Below, in pieces: positions 34,746 to 43,681 of a DNA stretch of 64,000 nt. The stretch spans positions 1-64,000 of the forward strand of contig NZ_JACONT010000023.1 in assembly GCF_014358075.1 (NCBI RefSeq), in the 5' to 3' direction. The notes beneath the pieces were generated by a model. The model saw only the letters and a program-made list of their open reading frames with translations. It made no database searches and was not told the DNA's origin. This stretch comes from Sphingomonas albertensis. GTDB taxonomy: Bacteria; Pseudomonadota; Alphaproteobacteria; Sphingomonadales; Sphingomonadaceae. Every line of letters begins with the position of its first letter. Positions within the stretch are counted from its first letter, which is position 1. Both the position numbers and the translations under genes were made by a program.

Positions 34746-37565
34746 ATGCGTATGATCGCATATCTGTTGTCCGCCGCCGCGACCACGGCGCTCGTCACCC
34801 CGGCATTCGCGCAGGACGTGCCAACCACCCAGCCCGAGGCGCAGACCGCGACGACCACGTCCGGCACCGCCGCGGGATCGGTTGATGCCGGTCAGCCCCC
34901 GGTGGCGCCGCAGGCCGATACGGGCGGCAATGCAAGCGACATCGTCATCACCGCGACGCGCCGTTCAGAGCGCCTGTCGAACGTCCCGATCGCGGTCTCC
35001 GCGGTCGGCTCGGCCGCGCTCGAGAACACCGGCGCCAACGACATCCGCCAGGCCACGCAGCTTGTCCCCTCGCTGCTGATCTCGTCGACCGGCAGCGAGG
35101 CCAACGCCTCCGCGCGCGTTCGCGGCATCGGTACGGTCGGCGACAATCCCGGCCTCGAAAGCTCGGTTGCGGTGTTCATCGACGGGGTCTATCGCAGCCG
35201 CACGGGGTCGGGCCTGAACGACCTCGGCGAAGTCGACCGTATCGAGGTTCTGCGCGGACCGCAGGGCACGCTGTCGGGTCGCAACGCCACCGCTGGCTCG
35301 ATCAACATCCTGACCAAGCTGCCTTCCTATGACTTCGGCGGCTATGCCGAGGCGACGTACGGCAACTATAACAACGTCCGCATCGCCGGCGCCCTGACCG
35401 GTCCGATCATCAAGGACAAGCTGGCCTTTCGCCTCGACGGCGTTTTCGGCAAGCGCGACGGCTATTATTACGATGTCATCAACGACACGGACTATAACGA
35501 CCGCAATCGCTATTTCGTCCGCGGCCAGTTGCTGTTCGAGCCATCGTCGGACGTCACCGTTCGCGTGATCGGCGACTACACGCACCGCGACGAGAAATGC
35601 TGCGGCGCGGTCTATATCAACACGCAGGAAAAGATCGATCCGACCCCCGGCGTCACCGGCGATTTCGCGATCAACCCGTCGGGCAACCGCATTGTCCAGG
35701 TCATGCAGAGCATGGGCGCGGTGTTCCCCAGCGCAGGCGATCCGTATAACCGCCGCATCGCCAACTCGCCCGGTCGCGCCTATTCGAACGTCACCACCGA
35801 TTACGGTGGCTCGGGCCAGATCGACGTCAATCTCGGCGGCGCGTCGCTCACCTCGATCACGGCATACCGGGAATACAAATCTGGCGGTGCAGCCGATATC
35901 GATTACGGCAATCTCGACATCGGCTATCGTGCGGACGACGGTAACAGCTATCGTCAGTTCCACACCTTCAGCCAGGAAGTCCGCCTGAACGGCTCGCTGT
36001 TCAACGATCGGTTGAACTGGCTGGTCGGTGGCTATTACTCGAAGGAAGACCTGGTCGTTGCCGACAATCTCAAGTTCGGCACGCAATATGGCGCCTTCGC
36101 CGCATGCCGCATCGTCGCGACGGCCAATCCGCTGGCGGCATTGCGCAACCCGAACAACCCGGGCTGCCTGAGCACGACCCCGCAGGCTGCACTGGGCGGC
36201 GCGAACGGGCGGCAGGCGCTCGGCGCATCGTTCGGTGCTCTCGGACCGACGATCCTCGCCGGTCTCGATCGCCTCAGCACGCTCAACAGTCTGGGCGATC
36301 AGCGCTCGACCTATTACCAGGACAGCGAGAACTACGCGTTCTTCACCCACAACATCTTTAAGCTGACCGACAAGCTCTCAATCACCGGCGGCCTGCGCTA
36401 CACGCGCGAAGCGAAGGATTTCCACGCCGATTTCAACAACAACAATACGGTCTGCCCGGCTCAGCAGGCCAATCTCAGCCCATTGCTGGCCAGTGCCGCG
36501 GTCCCGGCCGCGCTCAAGACGCTGGTCGGTGGTATCATCACGCTCACCTGCACGGGTAACTCGACCTCCGCACTGAACGGCCTCGACCTGAACGACAGTT
36601 TCAAGGAAGGCGAGTTCACCGGGACCGGCGTGATCTCGTACAAGCCGCGTACCGACACGCTGCTGTATGCGTCCTTCTCGCGCGGCTACAAGGCAGGCGG
36701 CTACAACCTCGACCGGTCGGATCTGACCGCGAACGTCTTCTCGTCGCCGACCAACGCCAGCGTCGCCAATCTGCGCTTCGATCCCGAGACGGTGAACGCG
36801 TACGAACTCGGCCTGAAGTTCACGTCGAAGGACTTCACGTTCAACGTCGCGGGCTTCCGCCAGGAGTTCAAGAACTTCCAGCTGAACACCTTCAACGGCA
36901 CCAACTTCATCGTCCAGAACATCAGCACCTGCGATACGAGCCTGAACGGTGCGGATCGCGATGCCAGCGCAACGACGGGCGCCTGCACGGGCAACGTCAA
37001 ATACGGCGTCATATCGCAGGGCTTCGAACTCGAGGCGGGCCTGTTCCCGGCGCCGAATTATTCGGTGAACCTCGGCTACACCTACACGAACACCCGCTTC
37101 CGCAACAACCTGGTCGGCAGCGAGGACGGCCAGCCACTCGATCCGGCGTTGTTCCTGCTGTCGGGCAGCAACCTGTCGAATGCGCCGAAGCACACCGTGA
37201 CCGCGTCGACCGCATGGACGCCGGATATCGGCTCGTCGGGCATGACCGCGCTGTTCTACGTCGATGGCCGCATGACCAGCGACTATAACACCGGCTCCGA
37301 CCTGTTCCCCGAAAAGGCGCAGGACGGGTTCTTCCTGATGAATGCCCGCGTCGGTCTCCGCGGGCCGGAGCAGAAGTGGGCGCTGGAAGTCTGGGCGCAG
37401 AACCTGCTCGACACGAACTACCAGCAGGTCGCGTTCAACGCGCCGTTCCAGGGGGCCGGCAGCCAGGCGCAGACCCAGGCGTTCGGCACGACGGCCAATC
37501 AGATCTTCACCTCGTATCTGGCCGAACCACGCACGTACGGCCTGACGCTACGCACCCGCTTCTGA
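34746..37565 (+). CDS. TonB-dependent receptor
   Basis: A 939-residue outer-membrane beta-barrel receptor that imports a large or scarce substrate with energy from TonB. A signal peptide (MIAYLLSAAATTALVTPAFA) is followed by a Thr/Gln/Pro-rich linker. The TonB box/plug begins DIVITATRRSERLSNVPIAV and includes VAVFIDGVYRSR and RIEVLRGPQGTLSGRNATAG. The barrel ends in the typical aromatic terminus TYGLTLRTRF. The substrate cannot be told; the type is common in sphingomonads. ATG at 34746 was preferred to 34740 because it is nine bases from AGGAG. No transport partner is adjacent, and the gene stands alone between a repeat-rich gap and a terminator. Confidence 0.93.
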   Translation: MRMIAYLLSAAATTALVTPAFAQDVPTTQPEAQTATTTSGTAAGSVDAGQPPVAPQADTGGNASDIVITATRRSERLSNVPIAVSAVGSAALENTGANDIRQATQLVPSLLISSTGSEANASARVRGIGTVGDNPGLESSVAVFIDGVYRSRTGSGLNDLGEVDRIEVLRGPQGTLSGRNATAGSINILTKLPSYDFGGYAEATYGNYNNVRIAGALTGPIIKDKLAFRLDGVFGKRDGYYYDVINDTDYNDRNRYFVRGQLLFEPSSDVTVRVIGDYTHRDEKCCGAVYINTQEKIDPTPGVTGDFAINPSGNRIVQVMQSMGAVFPSAGDPYNRRIANSPGRAYSNVTTDYGGSGQIDVNLGGASLTSITAYREYKSGGAADIDYGNLDIGYRADDGNSYRQFHTFSQEVRLNGSLFNDRLNWLVGGYYSKEDLVVADNLKFGTQYGAFAACRIVATANPLAALRNPNNPGCLSTTPQAALGGANGRQALGASFGALGPTILAGLDRLSTLNSLGDQRSTYYQDSENYAFFTHNIFKLTDKLSITGGLRYTREAKDFHADFNNNNTVCPAQQANLSPLLASAAVPAALKTLVGGIITLTCTGNSTSALNGLDLNDSFKEGEFTGTGVISYKPRTDTLLYASFSRGYKAGGYNLDRSDLTANVFSSPTNASVANLRFDPETVNAYELGLKFTSKDFTFNVAGFRQEFKNFQLNTFNGTNFIVQNISTCDTSLNGADRDASATTGACTGNVKYGVISQGFELEAGLFPAPNYSVNLGYTYTNTRFRNNLVGSEDGQPLDPALFLLSGSNLSNAPKHTVTASTAWTPDIGSSGMTALFYVDGRMTSDYNTGSDLFPEKAQDGFFLMNARVGLRGPEQKWALEVWAQNLLDTNYQQVAFNAPFQGAGSQAQTQAFGTTANQIFTSYLAEPRTYGLTLRTRF

Positions 37566-37582
37566 TCGAGATTTTAGGTAAG

Positions 37583-37623
37583 AAAAAGCCGGTTCGCACT
37601 TAGGTGCGGGCCGGTTTTTTTTT
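37583..37623 (+). terminator. Rho-independent terminator after the receptor gene
   Basis: A long stem (aaaaagccggttcgcac pairing with gtgcgggccggttttt) and a run of nine T, about 18 bases after the stop codon. Confidence 0.9.
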
Positions 37624-37650
37624 GAGAAGAGCGCTCGGCCCAAATCCATC

Positions 37651-37744
37651 CGTCACCCCGGGCCTGTTCCGGGGCCCACGGTTCCGCGTATCAGCGGCTA
37701 TTGAGCGTGCGGACCAGTGGATGCCGGAACGAGTCCGGCATGAC
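37651..37744. repeat. Palindromic repeat, family I
   Basis: Outer arms cgtcaccccgggcctgttcc and ggaacgagtccggcatgacg around a variable centre with ccgcgtatcagcgg. It lies between the convergent ends of the receptor and glnD. Confidence 0.75.
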
Positions 37745-37763
37745 GCGCAAACTTTACGGCGCC

Positions 37764-40511
37764 CTAAGCCGCCAGATCGATCTCTTCGCCCGCCGCTGCC
37801 GCCAATAACCGTCGCTCCAGCGTCTTCAATCGAGCCGGCTGGGTGATCCGGTCGCCGGTCAGGTCGGTGATGTAGAACGTATCTACCGCTCGCTCACCAT
37901 AGGTCGCGACATGCGCGGAATGGATCGTCACTTTCGACTGGAACAGCGCATTGGCGAGCTGGTTCAGCAGCGCCGGCCGATCGCGCGCGTTGACCTCGAC
38001 CACCGTGAACCGGTTCGACGCCTTGTTGTCGACCAGCGCATTCGGAACGATGTCGAAGGCCTCCGCGCGTGTCCGGGGCAGGGGCTTTGCCACCAGTCGA
38101 TCGGCCAGCTTGCCACGGTTGGCGAGCGCATCTTCGATCGCAGTCTTCAGCCTCGAGAGCTGGCCGGACTCGTCGAACGGACGTCCGAACGGGTCCTGCA
38201 CGAGAAAATTGTCGATTGCCATCCCGTCGCGCGTGGTGTGGATGCGCGCGTCGATGATGTTGCCTCCCGCGACGTGGATCGCACCAGCGATGCGGTAGAA
38301 CAGCCCCGGATGATCGGCGGCGTAGATCGTAACGAGCGTCGCGCCGCGTTCCGGATAGACGTGCGCATCGATCGCGAGTTGCGCGTCGCCGGTGGTGGCA
38401 AGGAAGCGGGCATTGTGCGCGAGCACGTCTTCGGGTTCGGCAATCCAATAGGCTTCGGGTAGACGGTGGACGAGCGTCGCAAACGTCGTCTCATCCCAGC
38501 CAAGCGCGTCACGGAGATGCTCCTGTTTGGCCGCGATCCGCTCGGCGCGCCCCTTCTGCTTGTGGCCGAGCCGCAGGACCTCCTCGGCGGATTCGTAGAG
38601 GTCGCCGAGCAACTGGCGTTTCCAGCCGTTCCAGACGGCGGGGCCGACCGCGCGGATGTCGACGATCGTCAGTGTTAGCAACAGGCGGAGGCGCTCGGGG
38701 CTCTGCACCACGTCGCAGAAATCGAGGATCGTCTTGAAGTCGCTGAGGTCGCGTTTGAACGCGGTTGCGGACATCAGCAGGTGCCAGCGCACCAGCCAGG
38801 CGACCGTTTCGGTCTCCGCCGCGGTCAGCCCGAAGCGCGGGCACAGCCGTTGTGCCACTTCCGCGCCCAAGATCGAATGATCACCTCCACGACCCTTTGC
38901 GATGTCGTGGAGCAGTACCGCCACATACAGCGCACGCCGCGACACGATCTGTTCGAAGATCGCGCTGGCGAGCGGATGCTCTTCCTTCAGCAGGCCGTTT
39001 TCGATCCGCGCGAGCAGGCCGATCGCGCGAATGGTGTGCTCGTCGACGGTGTAGTGGTGATACATGTCGAACTGCATCTGCGCGACGACACGCGCGAAAT
39101 CGGGCACGAACCGGCCGAACACACCCGCCTCGTTCATCCAGCGCAGCACAAGCTCGGGGTCTCGCGGCGAGGTCAGCACGTCGAGGAAGAGGGCGTTGGC
39201 GGTGGGGCTGTTGCGAACTTCATCGACAAGTTTGGCGTCGCGGGCGGCGGCGCGCATCGCCAGAGGGTGAATCTCGACGCCGTGTTTGTCGGCGAGTTGG
39301 AAGATCTCGATCAGGCGTTTGGGATCGGCCTGGAAGAAGTCGTCGCTCGGCAGCGCCAACCGCCCGCGATCGAGCACGAAGCCGTTGAGCTTTCGCGGCG
39401 AGCGGCGGATCGTCGGCAATCCGAAGCGCCGGCCACGCGCCGCGAACTTCTCGTCGAGATGCGCGAGGAAGACGCCGCTCAGCGTGCCGACGGTCTTCGC
39501 CTGCAGGAAATAGAACTGCATGAACCGCTCGACCTTCGACTTGCCCGGCCGGTCCGAGAACCGCATCCGGTCGGCGATCTCGCGTTGCAGGTCGAACGTC
39601 AGGCGATCCTCGGCGCGGCCGGTGATGCTGTGCAGATGGCACCGCACCGCCTGGAAGAAATTGTCGGCGCGGTGGAACAGGCGGTACTCGGACTTGGTGA
39701 ACAACCCGACCTCGACCAGTTCGGCGGCGCGCTGGACGTCGTAGATGTATTTGCCGATCCAAAACAATGCGTGAAGATCGCGCAGGCCGCCTTTGCCCTC
39801 CTTGATGTTGGGTTCGACGACGTAGCGCGTATCGCCCATCTTCCGGTGCCGTGCGTCGCGTTCGGCGAGCTTGTCGGCGATGAAGGTGCGCGCGGTGTCC
39901 GCCTGGACCTCGGTCTTGAAGCGGTGCGACGCCTGTTCGTACAGTTCGGTGTCGCCGCAGACGTAGCGCGCCTCGAGCAGTGCGGTGCGGACGGTGACGT
40001 CGCTCTTCGCCTGGCGGACCATCTCGTCGAGCGAGCGGCTGGACTGGCCGAGCTTCAGCCCGAGATCCCAGAGCGCGTACAGCATCGACTCGATCACGCG
40101 CTCGGCCCAGGGCGTCTGCTTGCCGGGCGTGAGAAAGCCGATATCGACGTCCGAATGCGGCGCCATTTCCGCACGGCCGTAACCGCCGACGGCGATCAGC
40201 GTGAGGCGCTCGCCGATCGTCGGGTTGGGCAGGGGATAGAGCCGCTGCGTCGTGAAATCGAACAGGATGCGGAGCAGCGCGTCGATCAGATAGGCCTGCG
40301 CGCTCGATGCTTCCAACCCGCGCGACGGATGTTCGACGAGGCGACGTTCGACCTCTACCCGGCCCTTCTCCAGCGCGGTTTTCAGCAACGCGGTCGCGTC
40401 GCGGCGGAGCGCGGTCGGGTCGACGCCTTCCAGCGCGGCAATGGTTTCGGCGACGGCGCGGCGATCGATGATCGTGCGACGGTTGGGGAGGTGATCGAAG
40501 CGGCCGGACAT
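37764..40511 (-). CDS. glnD: [Protein-PII] uridylyltransferase/uridylyl-removing enzyme
   Basis: A 915-residue nitrogen sensor that uridylylates PII when glutamine is low and removes UMP when it is high. The nucleotidyltransferase motif is GGYGRAEMAPHSDVDIGFL (residues 109-127). The HD domain for UMP removal has LLHDIAKGRGGDHS (His near 534). Two C-terminal ACT domains follow (VTIYAADHPGLFYRIAGAI and VVEVNARDRPALLNQLANAL), which bind glutamine. Length and order are those of the family. The start MSGRFDHLPNRRTIIDRR was chosen because the upstream extension overlaps the divergent hom promoter region. Confidence 0.96.
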   Translation of the reverse strand: MSGRFDHLPNRRTIIDRRAVAETIAALEGVDPTALRRDATALLKTALEKGRVEVERRLVEHPSRGLEASSAQAYLIDALLRILFDFTTQRLYPLPNPTIGERLTLIAVGGYGRAEMAPHSDVDIGFLTPGKQTPWAERVIESMLYALWDLGLKLGQSSRSLDEMVRQAKSDVTVRTALLEARYVCGDTELYEQASHRFKTEVQADTARTFIADKLAERDARHRKMGDTRYVVEPNIKEGKGGLRDLHALFWIGKYIYDVQRAAELVEVGLFTKSEYRLFHRADNFFQAVRCHLHSITGRAEDRLTFDLQREIADRMRFSDRPGKSKVERFMQFYFLQAKTVGTLSGVFLAHLDEKFAARGRRFGLPTIRRSPRKLNGFVLDRGRLALPSDDFFQADPKRLIEIFQLADKHGVEIHPLAMRAAARDAKLVDEVRNSPTANALFLDVLTSPRDPELVLRWMNEAGVFGRFVPDFARVVAQMQFDMYHHYTVDEHTIRAIGLLARIENGLLKEEHPLASAIFEQIVSRRALYVAVLLHDIAKGRGGDHSILGAEVAQRLCPRFGLTAAETETVAWLVRWHLLMSATAFKRDLSDFKTILDFCDVVQSPERLRLLLTLTIVDIRAVGPAVWNGWKRQLLGDLYESAEEVLRLGHKQKGRAERIAAKQEHLRDALGWDETTFATLVHRLPEAYWIAEPEDVLAHNARFLATTGDAQLAIDAHVYPERGATLVTIYAADHPGLFYRIAGAIHVAGGNIIDARIHTTRDGMAIDNFLVQDPFGRPFDESGQLSRLKTAIEDALANRGKLADRLVAKPLPRTRAEAFDIVPNALVDNKASNRFTVVEVNARDRPALLNQLANALFQSKVTIHSAHVATYGERAVDTFYITDLTGDRITQPARLKTLERRLLAAAAGEEIDLAA

Positions 40512-40602
40512 GACGCTCAGATAGGGGCGCAACGCCCATGCGTCATCAGGATTGCGCAAAACGTCTGCGAAACGTAACCGGACGCGCGAGTGGAGGACGA
40601 AA

Positions 40603-41892
40603 ATGAGCGAACCATTGCGCGTAGCCCTGGCCGGGCTGGGGACAGTAGGCGGCGGGGTGATCCGGCTGCTGGATGCGAACCGCGAGTTAATTGCGCGGCG
40701 GGCCGGGCGGGAGATCGAGATCGTTGCGGTTTCGGCGCGTGATCGGGGCAAGGATCGCGGCGTCGACCTGACGCGCTTCGCGTGGGTCGACGACACGACC
40801 GCACTGGCGAAGCAGCCGGGCGCGGACGTCGTGGTCGAGCTGATCGGTGGTTCCGATGGTCCGGCGCTGACGCTGGCGCGCAGCACGCTGGGCGCGGGGC
40901 GGAGTTTCGTCACCGCGAACAAGGCGATGATCGCGCATCATGGGCTGGAACTCGCGCAGGCAGCTGAAGGGGCGGGCGTCGCGCTGAAGTTCGAGGCGGC
41001 GGTTGCGGGCGGCATCCCTGTCATCAAGGGGCTTCGCGAGGGTGCAGCGGCGAACGAGATCGCCCGCGTCTACGGTATCCTCAACGGCACCTGCAATTTC
41101 ATCCTGTCGAAGATGGAGTCGGAGGGCCGCGACTTTGCCGAAGTGCTGGCCGAGGCGCAGGCGCTCGGGTTTGCCGAAGCCGATCCGAGCTTCGACATCG
41201 ACGGCGTCGATGCGGCGCACAAGCTGTCGATCCTGGCCGCGGTCGCGTTTGGGACGCAGCCGGCGTTCGGCGATGTCGCGATCGGCGGTATTCGCCATCT
41301 GCTGGGCGCGGACGTCGCCGAAGCGGCGGCGCTGGGGTATCGCGTGCGGCTGCTCGGGTTGGCGGAAGCGGGGGCGGACGGGCTGTTCCAGCGCGTGCAT
41401 CCGCATCTCGTACCGATCGATCATCCGCTTGCGCATGTGACGGGGTCGCTCAACGCCGTAGTGGCGGAAGGCAATTTTGTCGGCCGGCTGCTGTTTCAGG
41501 GTGCTGGTGCCGGCGATGGCCCGACGGCAAGCGCCGTGGTGGCCGACCTCATCGACATCGCGCGGGGCGAGTTCGGGCCGCCGTTCGCGATGCCGGTGGT
41601 GTCGCTCACTGCTGCGTCGAAAGCGGATAGCGGCGAGCGGCGTGGTCGCGCGTATTTGCGCTTTACCGTTGCGGACCGGGTCGGGGTGCTGGCGGAGATC
41701 GCGGCGGCGATGCGTGACGCGGGCGTCTCGATCGAGAGCCTGATCCAGCGGGGGGCGATTGCGGATGGCAGCGTGCTGGTGGCGATCGTCACGCATGAGA
41801 GTCCGGAGCGGTCGATCGCGCAGGCTCTCGAGAAGCTGCGTGGATCGCAGAGTCTCGTGGGGCAGCCGATGTGGATGCATATTCTGGATTGA
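40603..41892 (+). CDS. hom: Homoserine dehydrogenase
   Basis: A 429-residue enzyme that reduces aspartate semialdehyde to homoserine in the threonine/methionine branch. The NAD(P)-binding segment is VALAGLGTVGGGVIRLL. The catalytic domain has FVTANKAMIAHHG, FEAAVAGGIPVIKGLREG, YGILNGTCNFILSKMES and ADPSFDIDGVDAAHKLSIL. A C-terminal ACT domain (RFTVADRVGVLAEIAAAM) suggests feedback control, usually by threonine. The ATG has tggagga six bases upstream. It is divergent from glnD. Confidence 0.97.
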   Translation: MSEPLRVALAGLGTVGGGVIRLLDANRELIARRAGREIEIVAVSARDRGKDRGVDLTRFAWVDDTTALAKQPGADVVVELIGGSDGPALTLARSTLGAGRSFVTANKAMIAHHGLELAQAAEGAGVALKFEAAVAGGIPVIKGLREGAAANEIARVYGILNGTCNFILSKMESEGRDFAEVLAEAQALGFAEADPSFDIDGVDAAHKLSILAAVAFGTQPAFGDVAIGGIRHLLGADVAEAAALGYRVRLLGLAEAGADGLFQRVHPHLVPIDHPLAHVTGSLNAVVAEGNFVGRLLFQGAGAGDGPTASAVVADLIDIARGEFGPPFAMPVVSLTAASKADSGERRGRAYLRFTVADRVGVLAEIAAAMRDAGVSIESLIQRGAIADGSVLVAIVTHESPERSIAQALEKLRGSQSLVGQPMWMHILD

Positions 41893-41919
41893 GGGGGGCT
41901 CTTCAGTCCTCGAACACCT

Positions 41920-42023
41920 CCACCCCGGCGAAGGCCGGGGCCCAATTGGAAGGGTCGCAGTAACGCTGCGCACCCTTCGTTAGCCCCGTCCCCCAATTGG
42001 GCCCCGGCCTTCGCCGGGGGGGG
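41920..42023. repeat. Palindromic repeat, family D, copy 2
   Basis: Arms ccccggcgaaggccggggcc-caattgg and ccaattgg-gccccggccttcgccgggg; the same family as 24002 and 50700. Confidence 0.9.
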
Positions 42024-42061
42024 ATCCTTGCCAGCGTGGGGGTCCTTGCCTGGGTGGCGGC

Positions 42062-42110
42062 GCCCGGATTGCGGCGCCCGGATTGCGGCGCCCGGATTGC
42101 GGCGCCCGGG
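42062..42110. repeat. 14-bp tandem repeat
   Basis: The unit cccggattgcggcg is repeated three times with a partial fourth copy (gcggcgcccgg). It is a simple minisatellite in non-coding DNA. Confidence 0.9.
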
Positions 42111-42142
42111 TGGCGGCGATCGTCTGGATTGAGGGTCTTCTG

Positions 42143-42248
42143 CTCCCCTCCCTGGAAGGGAGGGGCTGGGGGTGGGTTGGCTTGTGGTTGAAGGTTGGCC
42201 TTCCCAAGCGGCCTACCGCTCCCGACCCCTCCCTTCCAGGGAGGGGAG
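42143..42248. repeat. Palindromic repeat, family C, copy 3
   Basis: Arms cccctccctggaagggaggg and ccctcccttccagggagggg with gggggtgggttgg inside. The matching inner block on the right side is degenerate (ctcccgacccc). Confidence 0.88.
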
Positions 42249-42296
42249 AAACTCACGTCGAGGCCGTCGGTACCGATTGCTGCTCGACTTCCTCTC

Positions 42297-42353
42297 TTGT
42301 TCTCCCGCGAAGGCGGGAGCCCAGTCTGGGTCCCCGCCTTCGCGGGGAAACAA
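42297..42353. repeat. Palindromic repeat, family E, copy 2
   Basis: A 57-bp double hairpin identical at every base to 2936-2992, 39 kb away. Confidence 0.93.
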
Positions 42354-42384
42354 CGCGGGGGTAGATCGCCAGCGTGGGAGTGCC

Positions 42385-42846
42385 TCAGTTTTTCGGATCA
42401 TCCAGCACGATCGGCACGCGGTTCGACGTGTCCGGCTTTTTCCGGAACTTGCCGGCCACGTCCCGCACCAGCGCCATCGGATCCTTCCCTTCGCCATTTT
42501 CGCAGCAGCTATGCGGATCGATCAGCGCGCCGATGCCGCGGATCAGCACGACCGGGACCGTCAGCAAATCCACCCCGGTGCAGCCACCCGGCGGGCAGGG
42601 CCGCCCGGCATTGTCGAGCGCAGCGCGCGGATCGCCGGTCGGCTGGCGCGGGCGGTCCTGCGGCGGGCGTTCGCCGGGCAGGGGAAGGCGCTGCTCCGAC
42701 GACCCGTTGCTGCCGCAGACGACGATCTCGGTCGGGCTCGAACCGGGGCAGGCGGGGGGATTCAGGATCGACCAGCTCTGCGGCGGCGGTGCGACGATCG
42801 GCGTCGTCGGCGCGGTGGCTTGCAACAGGATCGACAGCAGGATCAC
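42385..42846 (-). CDS. Small exported protein with EIVVCG motif, paralogue 1
   Basis: A 153-residue protein of unknown function. A short hydrophobic N-terminus (MILLSILLQATAPTTP) looks like an export signal. The segment TEIVVCGSNGSSEQRLPLPG is the core shared with the next two genes: an acidic/polar residue, I-V/I-V-C-G, a loop, then R-L-P-L-P. A Cys-rich middle (CPPGGCTGVD, SCCENGEG) and the C-terminus RVPIVLDDP follow. The start is GTG at 42846, with ggagg five bases upstream. This 'VCG...RLP' pattern is frequent in small exported sphingomonad proteins, none characterised to my knowledge. Confidence 0.65.
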   Translation of the reverse strand: MILLSILLQATAPTTPIVAPPPQSWSILNPPACPGSSPTEIVVCGSNGSSEQRLPLPGERPPQDRPRQPTGDPRAALDNAGRPCPPGGCTGVDLLTVPVVLIRGIGALIDPHSCCENGEGKDPMALVRDVAGKFRKKPDTSNRVPIVLDDPKN

Positions 42847-42861
42847 AGCGCCTCCAAAGTC

Positions 42862-43278
42862 CTAGTTGACGGTACCGACGGGACCATCGAGGTCGATCGG
42901 CACACGGCCCCGCTTGTCGGGTTTCTTCACCAGCGCGCTCTTGATCAGCCCGACCGCCGCCTTGGCGATGGGGGCTATCGGTGGACCAAAGCCGACCTGA
43001 CACCCGCGCTGGCTGGCCGCACACGGCGTAGCCTCCAGTTGCAGCGCGCGGACCGCGCTGAGGTTGGGATTCGATGCAACCGCGTGGTCGGGCGGGCCGC
43101 GCTCGTCCGGCAGTGGCAGGCGCGGGCTGTTCGCTGCGGGGCCACCACAGACGATGATCTCGTTGCCATCCGTCGAGGCGGCCGCGCACGGATCGACCAG
43201 GATCGAAAATCGCTCCGACGCCGCGTTCGGAGACGGTGTGGCGACCTGCATCAGCACGGACAGGATGGCGGCGAACAT
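42862..43278 (-). CDS. Small exported protein with EIIVCG motif, paralogue 2
   Basis: A 138-residue protein with signal-like N-terminus MFAAILSVLMQVATPS and the shared core NEIIVCGGPAANSPRLPLPD. Later Cys residues (TPCAASQRGCQVG) and the C-terminal RVPIDLDGP correspond to paralogue 1 (RVPIVLDDP), so the two are clear duplicates. The function is unknown. The gap to paralogue 1 is 15 bp, so they are co-transcribed. Confidence 0.68.
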   Translation of the reverse strand: MFAAILSVLMQVATPSPNAASERFSILVDPCAAASTDGNEIIVCGGPAANSPRLPLPDERGPPDHAVASNPNLSAVRALQLEATPCAASQRGCQVGFGPPIAPIAKAAVGLIKSALVKKPDKRGRVPIDLDGPVGTVN

Positions 43279-43290
43279 CGGATAACCCCT

Positions 43291-43626
43291 TTACGGCGCG
43301 GGCTTGCGGAACGACGTGCCGCCTTCGCCGCCCATCGTCATGCTCACGCCCGCCATCCCGCCACCGACCTGGAACGGACCGAGATCGGCGAGTGGCGAGG
43401 TGCGGCGGAGCAAGCGGGTCCGTTCGTTGCGGACGCTCTCATGCTTGGGATCACCGGCGTCGTGGACGACGAACGGCACACGAAACCGGTCCGCGGTACG
43501 CATGCCGCAGACCGTGATATCGGTCTCATCGGCGCTTTGGATACAGGGTTGCTCGGCAGCCATCCGCGCCTTTGCGGTGGCCATCAGGGGGTCCTCGATC
43601 AGTATCGACAGCAGCATCGCGAGCAT
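43291..43626 (-). CDS. Small exported protein with DITVCG motif, paralogue 3
   Basis: A 111-residue protein with N-terminus MLAMLLSILIEDPLM and the shared core TDITVCGMRTADRFRVPFV. It lacks the C-terminal RVPI element of the other two and ends in a Gly-rich tail (FQVGGGMAGVSMTMGGEG). The start at 43626 has gggagg six bases upstream; an ATG seven codons earlier does not. First gene of the three, 12 bp before paralogue 2. Its function is unknown. Confidence 0.65.
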   Translation of the reverse strand: MLAMLLSILIEDPLMATAKARMAAEQPCIQSADETDITVCGMRTADRFRVPFVVHDAGDPKHESVRNERTRLLRRTSPLADLGPFQVGGGMAGVSMTMGGEGGTSFRKPAP

Positions 43627-43681
43627 CGGCGCCTCCCGGACAGACATTCAGACTGACCGCGATCGGGCGCCGGGGCAAGCA

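Larger units (their letters stand above)
41893..42384. other. Repeat cluster between hom and the next gene
   Basis: About 490 bp between convergent genes with no gene. It holds three palindromic elements from different families (D at 41920, C at 42143, E at 42297) and one 14-bp tandem repeat (42062-42110), a pile-up that suggests repeated insertion at one tolerated site. Confidence 0.85.

Noticed and set aside
39220..40539. A second-frame minus-strand open frame inside glnD.
   Set aside because: It overlaps the well-supported glnD frame completely and is Arg/Pro-rich without a domain.
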